From positions 124,001 through 188,000 of the forward strand of contig NZ_JABEQF010000006.1 of NCBI RefSeq assembly GCF_014174355.1: a stretch of 64,000 nt of DNA, given 5' to 3'. The position numbers and the translations under genes were made by a program. The notes beneath the pieces are model-generated. The model worked only from the letters and a program-made list of their open reading frames with translations, had not been told where the DNA came from and did not search any database. Source of the DNA: Gluconacetobacter azotocaptans (GTDB taxonomy: Bacteria; Pseudomonadota; Alphaproteobacteria; Acetobacterales; Acetobacteraceae). Shown here in pieces: positions 26,110 through 35,201 of this stretch (its first letter is position 1; each line of letters opens with the position of its first letter).

Positions 26110-26961
26110 TTAGAACCGTTCGATCTGGTTCCGGAAATCGTTCAGGCGATCCAGTGTTGCCACCGTATGGTCGCGACGGGCGACCGACAGACCGAAGGCA
26201 ATGGCTTCCAGAACGGCGACTGTCGCCGAATGCAGGGCGATATGTTCTTCCTTGCCGCGCATTGCCGACACGATGACGGTGCCGGGCGGCACGTCGGCTG
26301 CCGCGATCCGGTCGGTGACCAGCACGACCGGCAGGCCCATGCGTCGGGCTTCGCGAAACAGGAGCGCGATTTCGCGATACAGCGTCCCATAGGCCATGAT
26401 GATGACGCCGTCGCCCGGATGCAGCGCGACCAGATCGTCGGCGAAGGCGCGGCCGGTGGTGCCGATCGGCAGGCTGGCAACGCCGTTCCGGTTCAGGACC
26501 CGGCAGATATAGTCCGCCAATCCATTGGAAGGGCCGATCCCGAAGACGACGATGCGCGGGCAGGGGTGCAGTGCCCGCACGGCATCGGCGATATGCCGCC
26601 GCGTGGCCGGATGTTGCAGGGTGGCCGCCATGTCCGCATGGGTCTGCAGGATGCCGCCCACCGCGTCGTCGAGGTCCGAACCGATATCCTCGATCGTCTT
26701 GGATAATGCCGATGCCGGGTCGCGCGCATGTGTCAGGCTGGCGATCAATGCGGCACGCAGGGCCGCCAGGCTGTCGAATCCGATGGCCTGCACCGAGCGG
26801 ATCACGGTCGCGTCCGACGTGCCGATCCGTTCGGCCAGTTCGGCCGCGGAACTGGCCAAGGCCAGCGGACGGTTGGCGTGAATGAACTGTACCACCCGGC
26901 GCGCCATCGGGGTCAGTCCTGAATCGGGACGAAGGCTCTCGGCGATCGGGTCGGGTTTCAA
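26110..26961 (-). CDS. RpiR-family transcriptional regulator (HTH + SIS domain)
   Basis: A 283-residue regulator. An N-terminal RpiR helix-turn-helix (SAAELAERIGTSDATVIRSV) is followed by a SIS sugar-phosphate-binding domain (VVFGIGPSNGLADYI, VIIMAYGTLYREI). RpiR proteins usually sense phosphosugars. It is divergent from the ABC operon starting at 27125, with 163 bases between, and probably controls it. That would link the operon to a phosphorylated or sugar-like ligand rather than simple iron status; this is inference. Confidence 0.85.
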   Translation of the reverse strand: MKPDPIAESLRPDSGLTPMARRVVQFIHANRPLALASSAAELAERIGTSDATVIRSVQAIGFDSLAALRAALIASLTHARDPASALSKTIEDIGSDLDDAVGGILQTHADMAATLQHPATRRHIADAVRALHPCPRIVVFGIGPSNGLADYICRVLNRNGVASLPIGTTGRAFADDLVALHPGDGVIIMAYGTLYREIALLFREARRMGLPVVLVTDRIAAADVPPGTVIVSAMRGKEEHIALHSATVAVLEAIAFGLSVARRDHTVATLDRLNDFRNQIERF

Positions 26962-27124
26962 GACGTTTCAGGCCTCCGGATTCGTCACGAACGCGCCGAC
27001 ATAGCAGGCGGGGCAGGTGGGGGCATCAAGTTCATCAAACCTTCATTCCGTAGTGTTTGCGACAATTCTATAGGGATCGTGTCGCATCGGCTACGGGGGC
27101 CCGGATCGGAATGGCGGGAAGGAC

Positions 27125-28123
27125 ATGACGGGCGTGCGTGTGGCCGCCGCCGCGCTGCTGCTGCTGGTTCTGTGGTGTCTGGCCAGCCTGGCGGGCGGGC
27201 GTGGGCCGGGGCTGGTCATCTACAGCTCGGTCGGCGCGGCACCGGCCGTCGTCGCCGCCTATGCCCGCGAAACCGGCCGGCCGGCGACTGTGCTGGTGAT
27301 GTCCGGCGGCATGCTGCTGGCGCGCGTGTCGGCCGAGGCGCACCATCCGCGCTGGGATGCGGTGTGGTTCGAGGGTGATGACGGCGCCGTGGCCCTGGAT
27401 CGGACGGGGCTGCTGGCGCACGGCATGGTGCCGGATCTGGACTGGACGCCGACCGGACGGGACCTGCTGCCGGCTGACGGATCGTACGAGGTGACCGGTT
27501 TCACGCTGGCGGGCGTCTTCCTGTCGCGCCGTGACCAGGCGCATGCGCCACGAAACTGGCGCGATGTCATGGGGGCCGCGCGCGTGGGGATGGCCAATCC
27601 GGCACTGTCCGGCCCGGCTTATCCGCTTCTGGCCGGGATGCTGGCGCTAAATGGAGGCTGGCCGGCGGGACGGGCGGCGTTGCGGCAGATGGTCGCGGGT
27701 GGGCTGCTGGTCGGGCCCTCCAACCCGTCGGTCCTGATGGCCCTGCGTGCGGGACGGATCGGCATCGCGATCGTGCAGAGCACGGCGGCGATGGCCCTGG
27801 CACGCGCCAATCCCGATTATGTCGTCGATATTCCCTCTCCGGCCTTCGTCCTGGCTGCCGTCGCGGCGGTGGCGGCGGACCGGCCATCGGGCCGCCGGCA
27901 GGAGGCCGCGTCTTTCCTGCGTTTCATCATGCGCCCCGATATCCAGTCCTGGCGCATGCGCCAGCCTGGTGCCGAGCGGCTGTTCTGGCCCGTGACCACC
28001 CGGCCCGCCCAGCCCGACCTGCCCGATGCGGGCGCGATCGCGCTGTCGCATCCGGACCCGGAGGTCTGGGGACCGCGTCAGGCCGAAGTGACCGGATGGT
28101 TCCAGCAGGAGATCATGCGGTGA
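27125..28123 (+). CDS. ABC transporter periplasmic binding protein, iron(III)/aminoethylphosphonate type
   Basis: A 332-residue solute-binding protein with an N-terminal hydrophobic leader (AAAALLLLVLWCLASLAGG) and the type 2 fold start GLVIYSSVGAAPAVVAAYAR. Members of this family bind ferric ion, 2-aminoethylphosphonate or thiamine. The middle has the usual ARVGMANPALSGPAYPLLAG segment. The ATG at 27125 follows GGGAAGG. First gene of a five-gene operon (27125-32300) with gaps or overlaps under 10 bases. The ligand is undetermined. Confidence 0.8.
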   Translation: MTGVRVAAAALLLLVLWCLASLAGGRGPGLVIYSSVGAAPAVVAAYARETGRPATVLVMSGGMLLARVSAEAHHPRWDAVWFEGDDGAVALDRTGLLAHGMVPDLDWTPTGRDLLPADGSYEVTGFTLAGVFLSRRDQAHAPRNWRDVMGAARVGMANPALSGPAYPLLAGMLALNGGWPAGRAALRQMVAGGLLVGPSNPSVLMALRAGRIGIAIVQSTAAMALARANPDYVVDIPSPAFVLAAVAAVAADRPSGRRQEAASFLRFIMRPDIQSWRMRQPGAERLFWPVTTRPAQPDLPDAGAIALSHPDPEVWGPRQAEVTGWFQQEIMR

Positions 28124-28128
28124 GGGGC

Positions 28129-29796
28129 ATGCGGCGTTTGATCGGGGCCGTGGGCACCTGCGGATCGTCGGCGCTCTTCGGTGCCGTCATCGCTGTCAGT
28201 TTCCTCTATCCGCTGGCGCGTTTCCTGCTGCTGCCGCTGATGCCGGACTGGGCGCCGCTGCCCGGGTTGGGGACGGTATCGGGTCTCGGTCTGTCGTCGG
28301 AGGCATTGGGGAATACGGTGCGGCTCAGCACCGAAGCCGGGCTGCTGGTGATTCCGCCGGGGCTGCTTGCCGGGTTCCTGCTGGAACGCCGGCGGTGGCG
28401 CGGTGCGGGCCTGCTGTCCGCCGCGCTGTGGGGCGTGTTCCTGATGCCCAGCTACCTGCTGACCATGGGCTGGCAGATCGTGATGGCCGCGCCGTTCCTG
28501 ACCGATGGTCCTGTCGGTCGTCTGTTCTATGGCGAAGCAGGGATCGTTGCGCTGCTGACGGTCAAGGGGCTGGCCTTTTCGTCGGTGGCGGCCCGCGCGG
28601 GCTGGCATGCGGTCGGTGCCGACATGGATGCGGCGTCGCGGGTGCATGTGCCCGCGGCGTGGCGGCGCGCTTGGCTGACGCTGCGGCTTCTGCTGCCCGT
28701 GGCCGGCAGCATGTTCGCGATACAGATGGTGGCCGCGTCACAGGATTTCGGTATTGCGGCAACGTTGGGGGCACAGGCGCACATCCCGCTGGTCATCTAT
28801 GCCATCTATCAGAATCTCTCGACCGTTCCGCTGGATTTCATCCAGGCTGCCCGGCTGAGCTGGGTTCTGGTGCTGCTGGCCCTGGCGGCTCTGGTGGTGC
28901 AGGCCGCGCTGGCGCGGCGCGGCACGACGACCGCCGGGGGGCATCGGCACCGTTCTGGTACCCTGGCCTGTGGCGGGGGTATGATCGTGCTGGCATGGTG
29001 TCTGACGGTGGGCGTCCTGCTGGCGGGGGTGGTGGTGCCGCTGCTGGCCCTGGCGGTGCAGGCCATGGGTGACACCGGCGCCGGCGATCGCCTGTCGATC
29101 GACGGGGACGGGTGGCGCGGGATCGGCCTGTCGCTGCGCTATGCATTCGTTTCGGCGGTCTTCGCCGTTCTGCTGGCCGCCCTCATCCTGGGCGGGCGCA
29201 TGCGGGCCGATGGTTCGGGGCGTGTGGTGGCGCGCATGCTGCTGTGGCTGACATCGGCGAACATGGCGGTGCCGGGCGTCATACTCGGCGCCGCCTATGT
29301 GATCGCGTTCAATGGTCGTGTCCTGTCCCTGTACGGCACGCCAGCCCTGCTGATCCTGGCTTATACCGCTAGCCATCTTCCGATCGCTATCCGCTTTCTC
29401 GATGCGCCGTTCGCGCAGCTGCATCGCGGGCTGGGCGAGGCCGCGCGCGTGCATGGGGTGTCGCTGGCGCGGCGGGTGGAACGGATCTACGTGCCGCTGC
29501 TGCTGCGGCGGCTGACCTGGGCGTGGGGCATGGTGTTCGTGACCCTGTTCTTCGAACTGCCCTTGTCGGAAATCCTGTATCCCGCAGGCGGCGCGCCCCT
29601 GGGTGTCACGCTGCTGTCGCTGGATGATACACTGCATTACGGGGCCGAGGCCCGGCTGGCGCTGGTCGCGATGGGGATTTGCCTGGCGGCGACGGCGGTT
29701 GCGACGATCCTGGTGCCGCGTCTGGTGACGGGTTCCGGGCTGGAACGGACAGGTGGGTCCGGAAAGGCCCCGACCCTGGAGCAAGAGAATGTCTGA
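28129..29796 (+). CDS. ABC transporter permease, fused two-domain FbpB/ThiP type
   Basis: A 555-residue inner-membrane permease with two BPD_transp domains and about 12 helices. Each half carries an EAA-like loop: GADMDAASRVHVPAAWRRAW and GLGEAARVHGVSLARRVERI. Such fused permeases serve iron(III), thiamine and phosphonate importers. The ATG at 28129 is five bases past the preceding stop; a GTG at 28120 is possible. Its end overlaps the ATPase start by eight bases. Confidence 0.85.
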   Translation: MRRLIGAVGTCGSSALFGAVIAVSFLYPLARFLLLPLMPDWAPLPGLGTVSGLGLSSEALGNTVRLSTEAGLLVIPPGLLAGFLLERRRWRGAGLLSAALWGVFLMPSYLLTMGWQIVMAAPFLTDGPVGRLFYGEAGIVALLTVKGLAFSSVAARAGWHAVGADMDAASRVHVPAAWRRAWLTLRLLLPVAGSMFAIQMVAASQDFGIAATLGAQAHIPLVIYAIYQNLSTVPLDFIQAARLSWVLVLLALAALVVQAALARRGTTTAGGHRHRSGTLACGGGMIVLAWCLTVGVLLAGVVVPLLALAVQAMGDTGAGDRLSIDGDGWRGIGLSLRYAFVSAVFAVLLAALILGGRMRADGSGRVVARMLLWLTSANMAVPGVILGAAYVIAFNGRVLSLYGTPALLILAYTASHLPIAIRFLDAPFAQLHRGLGEAARVHGVSLARRVERIYVPLLLRRLTWAWGMVFVTLFFELPLSEILYPAGGAPLGVTLLSLDDTLHYGAEARLALVAMGICLAATAVATILVPRLVTGSGLERTGGSGKAPTLEQENV

Positions 29797-30835
29797 AAAT
29801 ATCCTGTCTCTGGATGGACTCATGAAATCCCATGGCCGGACAAGGGTTCTGCGCGGCATTACCCTCGATGTTCCGCGCGGGCAGTTCGTGCTGCTGATGG
29901 GCGGCTCGGGGTCCGGCAAGACGACCTTGATCCGCCTGGTGGCGGGGCTGGAGCGGCCCGATGCGGGGAGCGTGACATTGCGCGGCAGTCGGGTCGACAG
30001 CCACGCCGAGGGCGTTTTCGTGCCGCCGGAGCGACGCGGCCTGGGCATGGTCTTTCAGGATTATGCGTTGTGGCCGCATCTGACCTGTCTGGACAATATC
30101 GTGACGGCCATGCCCGGCCATGGGCGTGATCGGGGGGAGCGGGCCCGTGCGCTGTTGCGTGACGTGTCCTTGGCAGGACTGGAGGAACGCTATCCCGCGC
30201 AATTGTCGGGCGGCCAGCAGCAGCGGGTCGGCCTGGCACGGGCTCTTGCGGCGCGACCGGACCTGCTGCTGCTGGACGAACCCTTGTCGGGACTGGATGT
30301 CGAGGTACGCGGCCGCATGCGCGACCAGATCCGCCGTCTGGTGCGCGAGACCGGATGTTCCGCGCTGTTCGTGACCCACGATCCGGTCGATGTCTGGCGC
30401 CTGGCCGACCGTGTCCTGATGCTGGAAGGTGGGCGGATCGTGCAGGATGCCGCGCCGGACGGGCTGTACCGCCACCCGCTTTCGCCGCGCATCGCGCGCA
30501 TGACCGGCGCCGAAGGCGCGTTGCCGGTCATGCTGCGCCGCCGTGACATGCGATGGGGGTTCGACGGTGCCAGCGGATTTCAGGACGTGACGCCGGTCGG
30601 TGTGGACAATGAGGGGCCGGCTTGCGCCTATCTGCGCCCCGAAGGCGTGCGGCGGGGGACGCGCGGCCATGCGGCGATCCGGATGGACATGACGTTCGAG
30701 GCCGGACGCTGGCGCACCCTGTGGCATCTGCCGTCCCTCGACTGGTCGGTACATAGTCTGGAGGCCGACCTTCCGCCCGAACATGCCTTCCTGAATTTCG
30801 ATGGGCAGCATCTCTTCGCCTATCCGGCGTCCTGA
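29789..30835 (+). CDS. ABC transporter ATP-binding protein, Fbp/Pot type
   Basis: A 348-residue ATPase. Walker A GGSGSGKTT, Q-loop MVFQDYALWPH, signature LSGGQQQRVGLARAL, Walker B LLLLDEPLSGLD and H-loop FVTHDP are all present. A C-terminal TOBE-like region of about 110 residues follows. The start at 29789 overlaps the permease stop. It energises the importer encoded by the two upstream genes. Confidence 0.9.
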   Translation: MSENILSLDGLMKSHGRTRVLRGITLDVPRGQFVLLMGGSGSGKTTLIRLVAGLERPDAGSVTLRGSRVDSHAEGVFVPPERRGLGMVFQDYALWPHLTCLDNIVTAMPGHGRDRGERARALLRDVSLAGLEERYPAQLSGGQQQRVGLARALAARPDLLLLDEPLSGLDVEVRGRMRDQIRRLVRETGCSALFVTHDPVDVWRLADRVLMLEGGRIVQDAAPDGLYRHPLSPRIARMTGAEGALPVMLRRRDMRWGFDGASGFQDVTPVGVDNEGPACAYLRPEGVRRGTRGHAAIRMDMTFEAGRWRTLWHLPSLDWSVHSLEADLPPEHAFLNFDGQHLFAYPAS

Positions 30836-30837
30836 GC

Positions 30838-31509
30838 ATGCTGAACCGAACCGGTCGTGTCAGCGTAATCGACGATATTTCCGTTCCGTCGGGCGGCGGC
30901 ATCCTGCCCCGAGGGCTTTCCGTGCGCGCCCTGGGCAACGCCCATGCCGGGCCATTCGAATTCGACGTGCCGGCGGGCGCGTGCCTGGTCATTACCGGCA
31001 TGTCCGGCGCCGGCAAGTCCGTGCTGCTGCGCATGATGGCGGATCTCGACCCCCACCAGGGGGACGTGGCGCTGGACGGGCGGTTCTGTTCCGCCATGCC
31101 GGCCCATCGCTGGCGGCGGCAGGTCGTGTACCTGCCGGCCGAGCCGGGCTGGTGGTCGGATTCGGTCCTGGACCATATCCCCGACGATGTGCTGACCCGC
31201 GGCCTGATGGCCAAGGCCGGCCTGCGCGCCGGGGTGCTAAACGATCCGGTGCATCGTCTGTCCACCGGCGAACGGCAGCGCCTGGCCCTGGTGCGCGGCT
31301 TGCGCCTGGCTCCGCGCGCGTTGCTGATGGACGAACCCTGTTCCGCCCTGGATGAAGCGACGACGCTGATGGTGGAGGCGATGATGCGCGAGGTGATGAC
31401 CGGCGGGACCGCGATCGTCCTGGTGTCGCACGATTCGGCACAGGCCATGCGGATGGCCGACCTGCGCCGCGAATTGGCGAACGGGCATTTTGTCGGGGTG
31501 GATTCATGA
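30838..31509 (+). CDS. ABC transporter ATP-binding protein, FetA/YbbL-like
   Basis: A compact 223-residue ATPase. Walker A is GMSGAGKS, the signature is an altered RLSTGERQRLALVRGL, and Walker B is LLMDEPCSALDE. Small ATPases of this kind pair with FetB-type permeases in iron export or redox homeostasis. It follows the first ATPase by two bases and overlaps the next gene by ATGA, so it is part of the same operon. Confidence 0.82.
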   Translation: MLNRTGRVSVIDDISVPSGGGILPRGLSVRALGNAHAGPFEFDVPAGACLVITGMSGAGKSVLLRMMADLDPHQGDVALDGRFCSAMPAHRWRRQVVYLPAEPGWWSDSVLDHIPDDVLTRGLMAKAGLRAGVLNDPVHRLSTGERQRLALVRGLRLAPRALLMDEPCSALDEATTLMVEAMMREVMTGGTAIVLVSHDSAQAMRMADLRRELANGHFVGVDS

Positions 31510-32300
31510 CGCCGATCCTGCTGAATACCGGCGACATGCTCATGGCGGCAGGGCTGATCGTCGGCTGCGCGGCACTGTCGCTTGTGCTGTCGCTGGGCAT
31601 CCACCGCACGCTGGTTGTCGCCGCCATACGCATGGCGGTCCAATTGGTCCTGACCGGAAGCGTGCTGCTGTTCGTTTTCGGCCGGTCATCGGTCTGGCTG
31701 ACCCTGCTTGTGCTGGCTTTCATGTTTTCAGCCGCGACGTTCGAGGTCGGGTCGCGCCAGGTCGCGCGGCTGACACCGGCGTGGCATTTCGGAATCGGCG
31801 GGTTCAGCACGATGACGGGTACCATTATCGTGGTGCTGGTCGGGCTGCTGACGGCGCTGCAGCCGCATCCCTGGTACCAGGCGCGCACCGCCATTCCGAT
31901 GACGGGCCTGCTGCTGGGCAATGTGATGAACGCGACCAGCCTGTCGATGAACACGCTCCTGTCCATGGTCTCGCGCGAACGTGCCGCGATAGAGGCGCGG
32001 CTGATCCTGGGGGCGACACGCGCCGAGGCGATGAACAGCCTGATCCGGCAGTCGATCCGTACCGCGCTGATTCCGACCCTGAACCAGATGGCCGCCGCGG
32101 GGGTCATCACGCTGCCGGGGATCATGACGGGCCAGATCCTGGCCGGAATGGACCCGTTCGAAGCGTCGAAATACCAGATCGTGCTGATGAGCCTGATCGT
32201 CAGCGGCAACATGATCGGCGCCACCTTGTCCGCCGTTCTGACTTCGGCGCGGTTGAGCGACGCGCGGGGGCGGCTGCGGCTGGATCATCTGGCACGGTGA
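31506..32300 (+). CDS. ABC permease, FetB/YbbM (UPF0014) family
   Basis: A 264-residue inner-membrane protein with about seven hydrophobic segments. Diagnostic blocks are AAIRMAVQLVLTG, TGLLLGNVMNATSLSMN, EARLILGATRAEA and GVITLPGIMTGQILAG, characteristic of UPF0014/FetB. In E. coli FetAB is linked to iron export. Its location at the end of an importer operon is unusual. A hairpin overlaps the stop codon. Confidence 0.87.
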   Translation: MTPILLNTGDMLMAAGLIVGCAALSLVLSLGIHRTLVVAAIRMAVQLVLTGSVLLFVFGRSSVWLTLLVLAFMFSAATFEVGSRQVARLTPAWHFGIGGFSTMTGTIIVVLVGLLTALQPHPWYQARTAIPMTGLLLGNVMNATSLSMNTLLSMVSRERAAIEARLILGATRAEAMNSLIRQSIRTALIPTLNQMAAAGVITLPGIMTGQILAGMDPFEASKYQIVLMSLIVSGNMIGATLSAVLTSARLSDARGRLRLDHLAR

Positions 32301-32349
32301 GCCGTGCCCGCTTGGGGTGGTGTAGCTGTAGCTACATTGGCGACTTTTT
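32291..32349 (+). terminator. candidate double-hairpin terminator of the ABC operon
   Basis: GGCACGG-TGAG-CCGTGCC (32291-32308) encloses the stop codon, and a second hairpin TGTAGC-TGTA-GCTACA (32321-32336) is followed eight bases later by TTTTT at 32345-32349. The spacing to the T run is longer than ideal. Confidence 0.4.
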
Positions 32350-32555
32350 AAATCCCAGAGGTCTATTTTGATCAATCGTGGCATTTCTGCAAATTTTATT
32401 TGAGAATGCGAAGCAAGATACAAATAAAAAATATTTTCTTCATAAAAATGGAACATCAATTTCACGAAAATGATTTTGGGTGCGTGATAGAAGGCTGCCC
32501 GTGTCGTGATCGCTACGGGAGGTCCGAGGCGGCCGGCGGCTATTCCGAGGGTCCA

Positions 32556-34934
32556 ATGCTACAACCTGTTCTTTTTCGTCAGCGATCGTCGCGCCGCCTG
32601 ATGGGGCGCAAGGCACGTGGCTTGGCTTCTACTGCGCTGGTCTGCATGGGCATGATGTCTGGCGTATCCGTCACCCATGCTGCGCCGGCCGCCGATAAGT
32701 CGCGCGATACCATGCAGAAGAAAGGCCGGGTGACGTCGGGGACGGCGAAGAAAGACGGCAAGGTGGCGGCCTCCACCATCGCGCCGACGGGCGAGCAGAT
32801 CGAGACGATCGGTCGGACGAAAGTCGATTCCGCAGCCTATCAGGCCCCGACCAAGGCACCGTTGGCAGCCTTCCAGCCGACATCGGTCATCAGCCAGCAT
32901 TTCATCGAGAACAACATCCCGCCGTCGGGCAGTTACGACACCATGGTGGCGCTTGCGCCCAGCGTCATGACCATCGGATCGAACGGGCCAGGCCTGGCGG
33001 AAAACAAGGTGTCGGTCCGCGGGTTCTCGGATGGCCAGTATAATGTCCTGTTCGATGGCATCCCATTCGCCGACGGCAACAACTTCACGCATCACACCAC
33101 CAGCTATTATACCGCACACGACCTGGGCGACATCAGCGTCGATCGTGGCCCGGGTGATGCCAGTACCATGGGCTATGCGACGTTCGGCGGAACCATTGCG
33201 GTCAACGGCAAGGCGCCGACCGACCGGCGCGCGGTCGAAGCCTATGGCAGTATGGGTGCCTGGAATACCTATACATATGGCGGCGAGTTCAATAGCGGCC
33301 GGATGAGGAAACTGAACAACGCATCGTTTGTATTCGATGCCGGCGGCGTCCAGAGCGACGGCTACCAGACCTATGCGGGGCAGCAGCGATACAATTTCTA
33401 CGGAAAGTGGATCCAGCCGGTCAACGACCACACCACGCTGACCTTCATGGGGATGTACAACAACCTCGTCCAGTATGTGCCGCCCGGCGTGACGACAGGG
33501 GAGATCGCCGCCTATGGTGCCGATTACGGCCTGTCGAACAATCCGAATTCGCAGAACTACTATAAATACAATGTCGACACCATTCAGACCGACATGGCTT
33601 ATATCGGGCTGAATTCGGATATCGGTGGTGGATGGACCATCGACAATAAAACCTATACTTATGCCTACTACCATCATGGTCATAACGAAAATGACGTGAA
33701 CGGCACCACCCAGGCGCAGTATCTCGATGCCGCGCCGGTCTGGAAGGGGAATGTCGTCGCGTGCGGCGGAACGTACGGCGCCAGCAAGATGACCTATAAT
33801 TCCGGCCCGGGTTGCGAATACGGCCAGGCGATGCGACAGGATTATCGCGCCTGGGGCGATACGTTCGCCGTCAAGCGCGATTTCGGCCTGGTGAAGCTGA
33901 ATCTCGGCTTCTGGCTGGAACATCAGACCGACACCCGCCAGCAGGGCAACATCAATTGGGCGACCGGCCAGTTCACCAATCCGACGGCCCCCCTCAACCG
34001 TCTCATGACGCTGGAAAATCTCAGTGCACAGCCTTATGTGCAACTGACGTTCCGGCCCTTGCCGAACCTTGAAATTTCGCCGGGCTTCAAATACGCGCTG
34101 ATGGTTCGCCAGATCAACGCGCCCGTCAATCAGAAGACCGGCACGCCGCTCAACTATGACCAGACCTACGGCGCGCCCATGCCGTCGCTGAATGTGCATT
34201 ACATGGTCAACCCGAACTGGTCGGCCTATCTGCAGATCGCGCGCGGCTTCCTGGCGCCGGATGCCGCCTATTTCTACACACCCGATCCGGCGGCCAACAA
34301 GGTCAGTCCGGAAAACACCATGAACTATCAGATCGGCACGGCCTGGCAGAGCCGGCGCTTCACCCTGTCGGCCGACGTGTATTACATCAATTTCAGCAAT
34401 TTCGTTACCAGCGCCAATCAGAACATTCCGGGCTATGGCCTGATGACGGTCTATTACAACCAGGGGGGCGTCAATTATTACGGGATCGAAGGTGAAGCGT
34501 CCTACCATCTGGGTGCCGGCTTCACGCTGTTCGCCAATGGCAGCCTCAACCAGTCCAAGACCCAGGGCACCGGCGCGCCGATCGCCAACGCGCCCGACGC
34601 CACGGCGGCGGGCGGCCTGATCTATGAACATGACGGGCTCTATGCCTCGGTGATCGATAAATGGATCGGCGCGCGGGCCGGCGTGATCAGTTCGGCGGGC
34701 AAGGCCATGAACGGGCTTGACCCGTTCAACCAGTTCGACGTCTCGATCGGCTATACGGTTCATGGCAAGGATCATTCCGTGCCACCGATCAAGTTTCAGC
34801 TCAGCGTAACAAACCTGGCCGACAGCAAAAAGATCTTTTCCTATTATGGGATGACGGCCGAGGGCGCGGCGCTGTGGAATACCCAGCCCGGTCGCGGTTT
34901 CTTCGGGTCGATCTCTGTGCCCATCGGGTTCTGA
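32556..34934 (+). CDS. TonB-dependent outer-membrane receptor
   Basis: A receptor of about 792 residues. The start at 32556 is followed by a positively charged N-terminus, a hydrophobic leader and the likely cleavage after VTHAAP. A Lys-rich linker leads to the plug (AENKVSVRGFSDGQYNVLFD, ISVDRGPGDASTMGYATFGG) and barrel, ending ISVPIGF with the terminal Phe. The frame is open to 32400 but the extra N-terminus has no secretion signal. It lies 255 bases after the ABC operon and may be the outer-membrane partner of that importer. Confidence 0.87.
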   Translation: MLQPVLFRQRSSRRLMGRKARGLASTALVCMGMMSGVSVTHAAPAADKSRDTMQKKGRVTSGTAKKDGKVAASTIAPTGEQIETIGRTKVDSAAYQAPTKAPLAAFQPTSVISQHFIENNIPPSGSYDTMVALAPSVMTIGSNGPGLAENKVSVRGFSDGQYNVLFDGIPFADGNNFTHHTTSYYTAHDLGDISVDRGPGDASTMGYATFGGTIAVNGKAPTDRRAVEAYGSMGAWNTYTYGGEFNSGRMRKLNNASFVFDAGGVQSDGYQTYAGQQRYNFYGKWIQPVNDHTTLTFMGMYNNLVQYVPPGVTTGEIAAYGADYGLSNNPNSQNYYKYNVDTIQTDMAYIGLNSDIGGGWTIDNKTYTYAYYHHGHNENDVNGTTQAQYLDAAPVWKGNVVACGGTYGASKMTYNSGPGCEYGQAMRQDYRAWGDTFAVKRDFGLVKLNLGFWLEHQTDTRQQGNINWATGQFTNPTAPLNRLMTLENLSAQPYVQLTFRPLPNLEISPGFKYALMVRQINAPVNQKTGTPLNYDQTYGAPMPSLNVHYMVNPNWSAYLQIARGFLAPDAAYFYTPDPAANKVSPENTMNYQIGTAWQSRRFTLSADVYYINFSNFVTSANQNIPGYGLMTVYYNQGGVNYYGIEGEASYHLGAGFTLFANGSLNQSKTQGTGAPIANAPDATAAGGLIYEHDGLYASVIDKWIGARAGVISSAGKAMNGLDPFNQFDVSIGYTVHGKDHSVPPIKFQLSVTNLADSKKIFSYYGMTAEGAALWNTQPGRGFFGSISVPIGF

Positions 34935-35201
34935 TCGCCTGCCCGGAAAATCATGGTCCGTGAGACGCCGATGCGGCGCCCGTCATCGCGGTGAGGTTGT
35001 CATTGGCGCTGCGATTGCGGGTAATTTAAATAATCGCCAATGTTTTAAAAATTCAGCCACAATTGTTCTTCATAACCTTCACGCAGTTTTCCAATACGCT
35101 CGAATATAACACCTTCATTCATTTCGCAGTTGATCCGCTGTTGTCGCGGAGACCGCCTTTCCGGCGGTCCATGACTGCCGAACGGATGGGATGTTGTAGA
35201 A

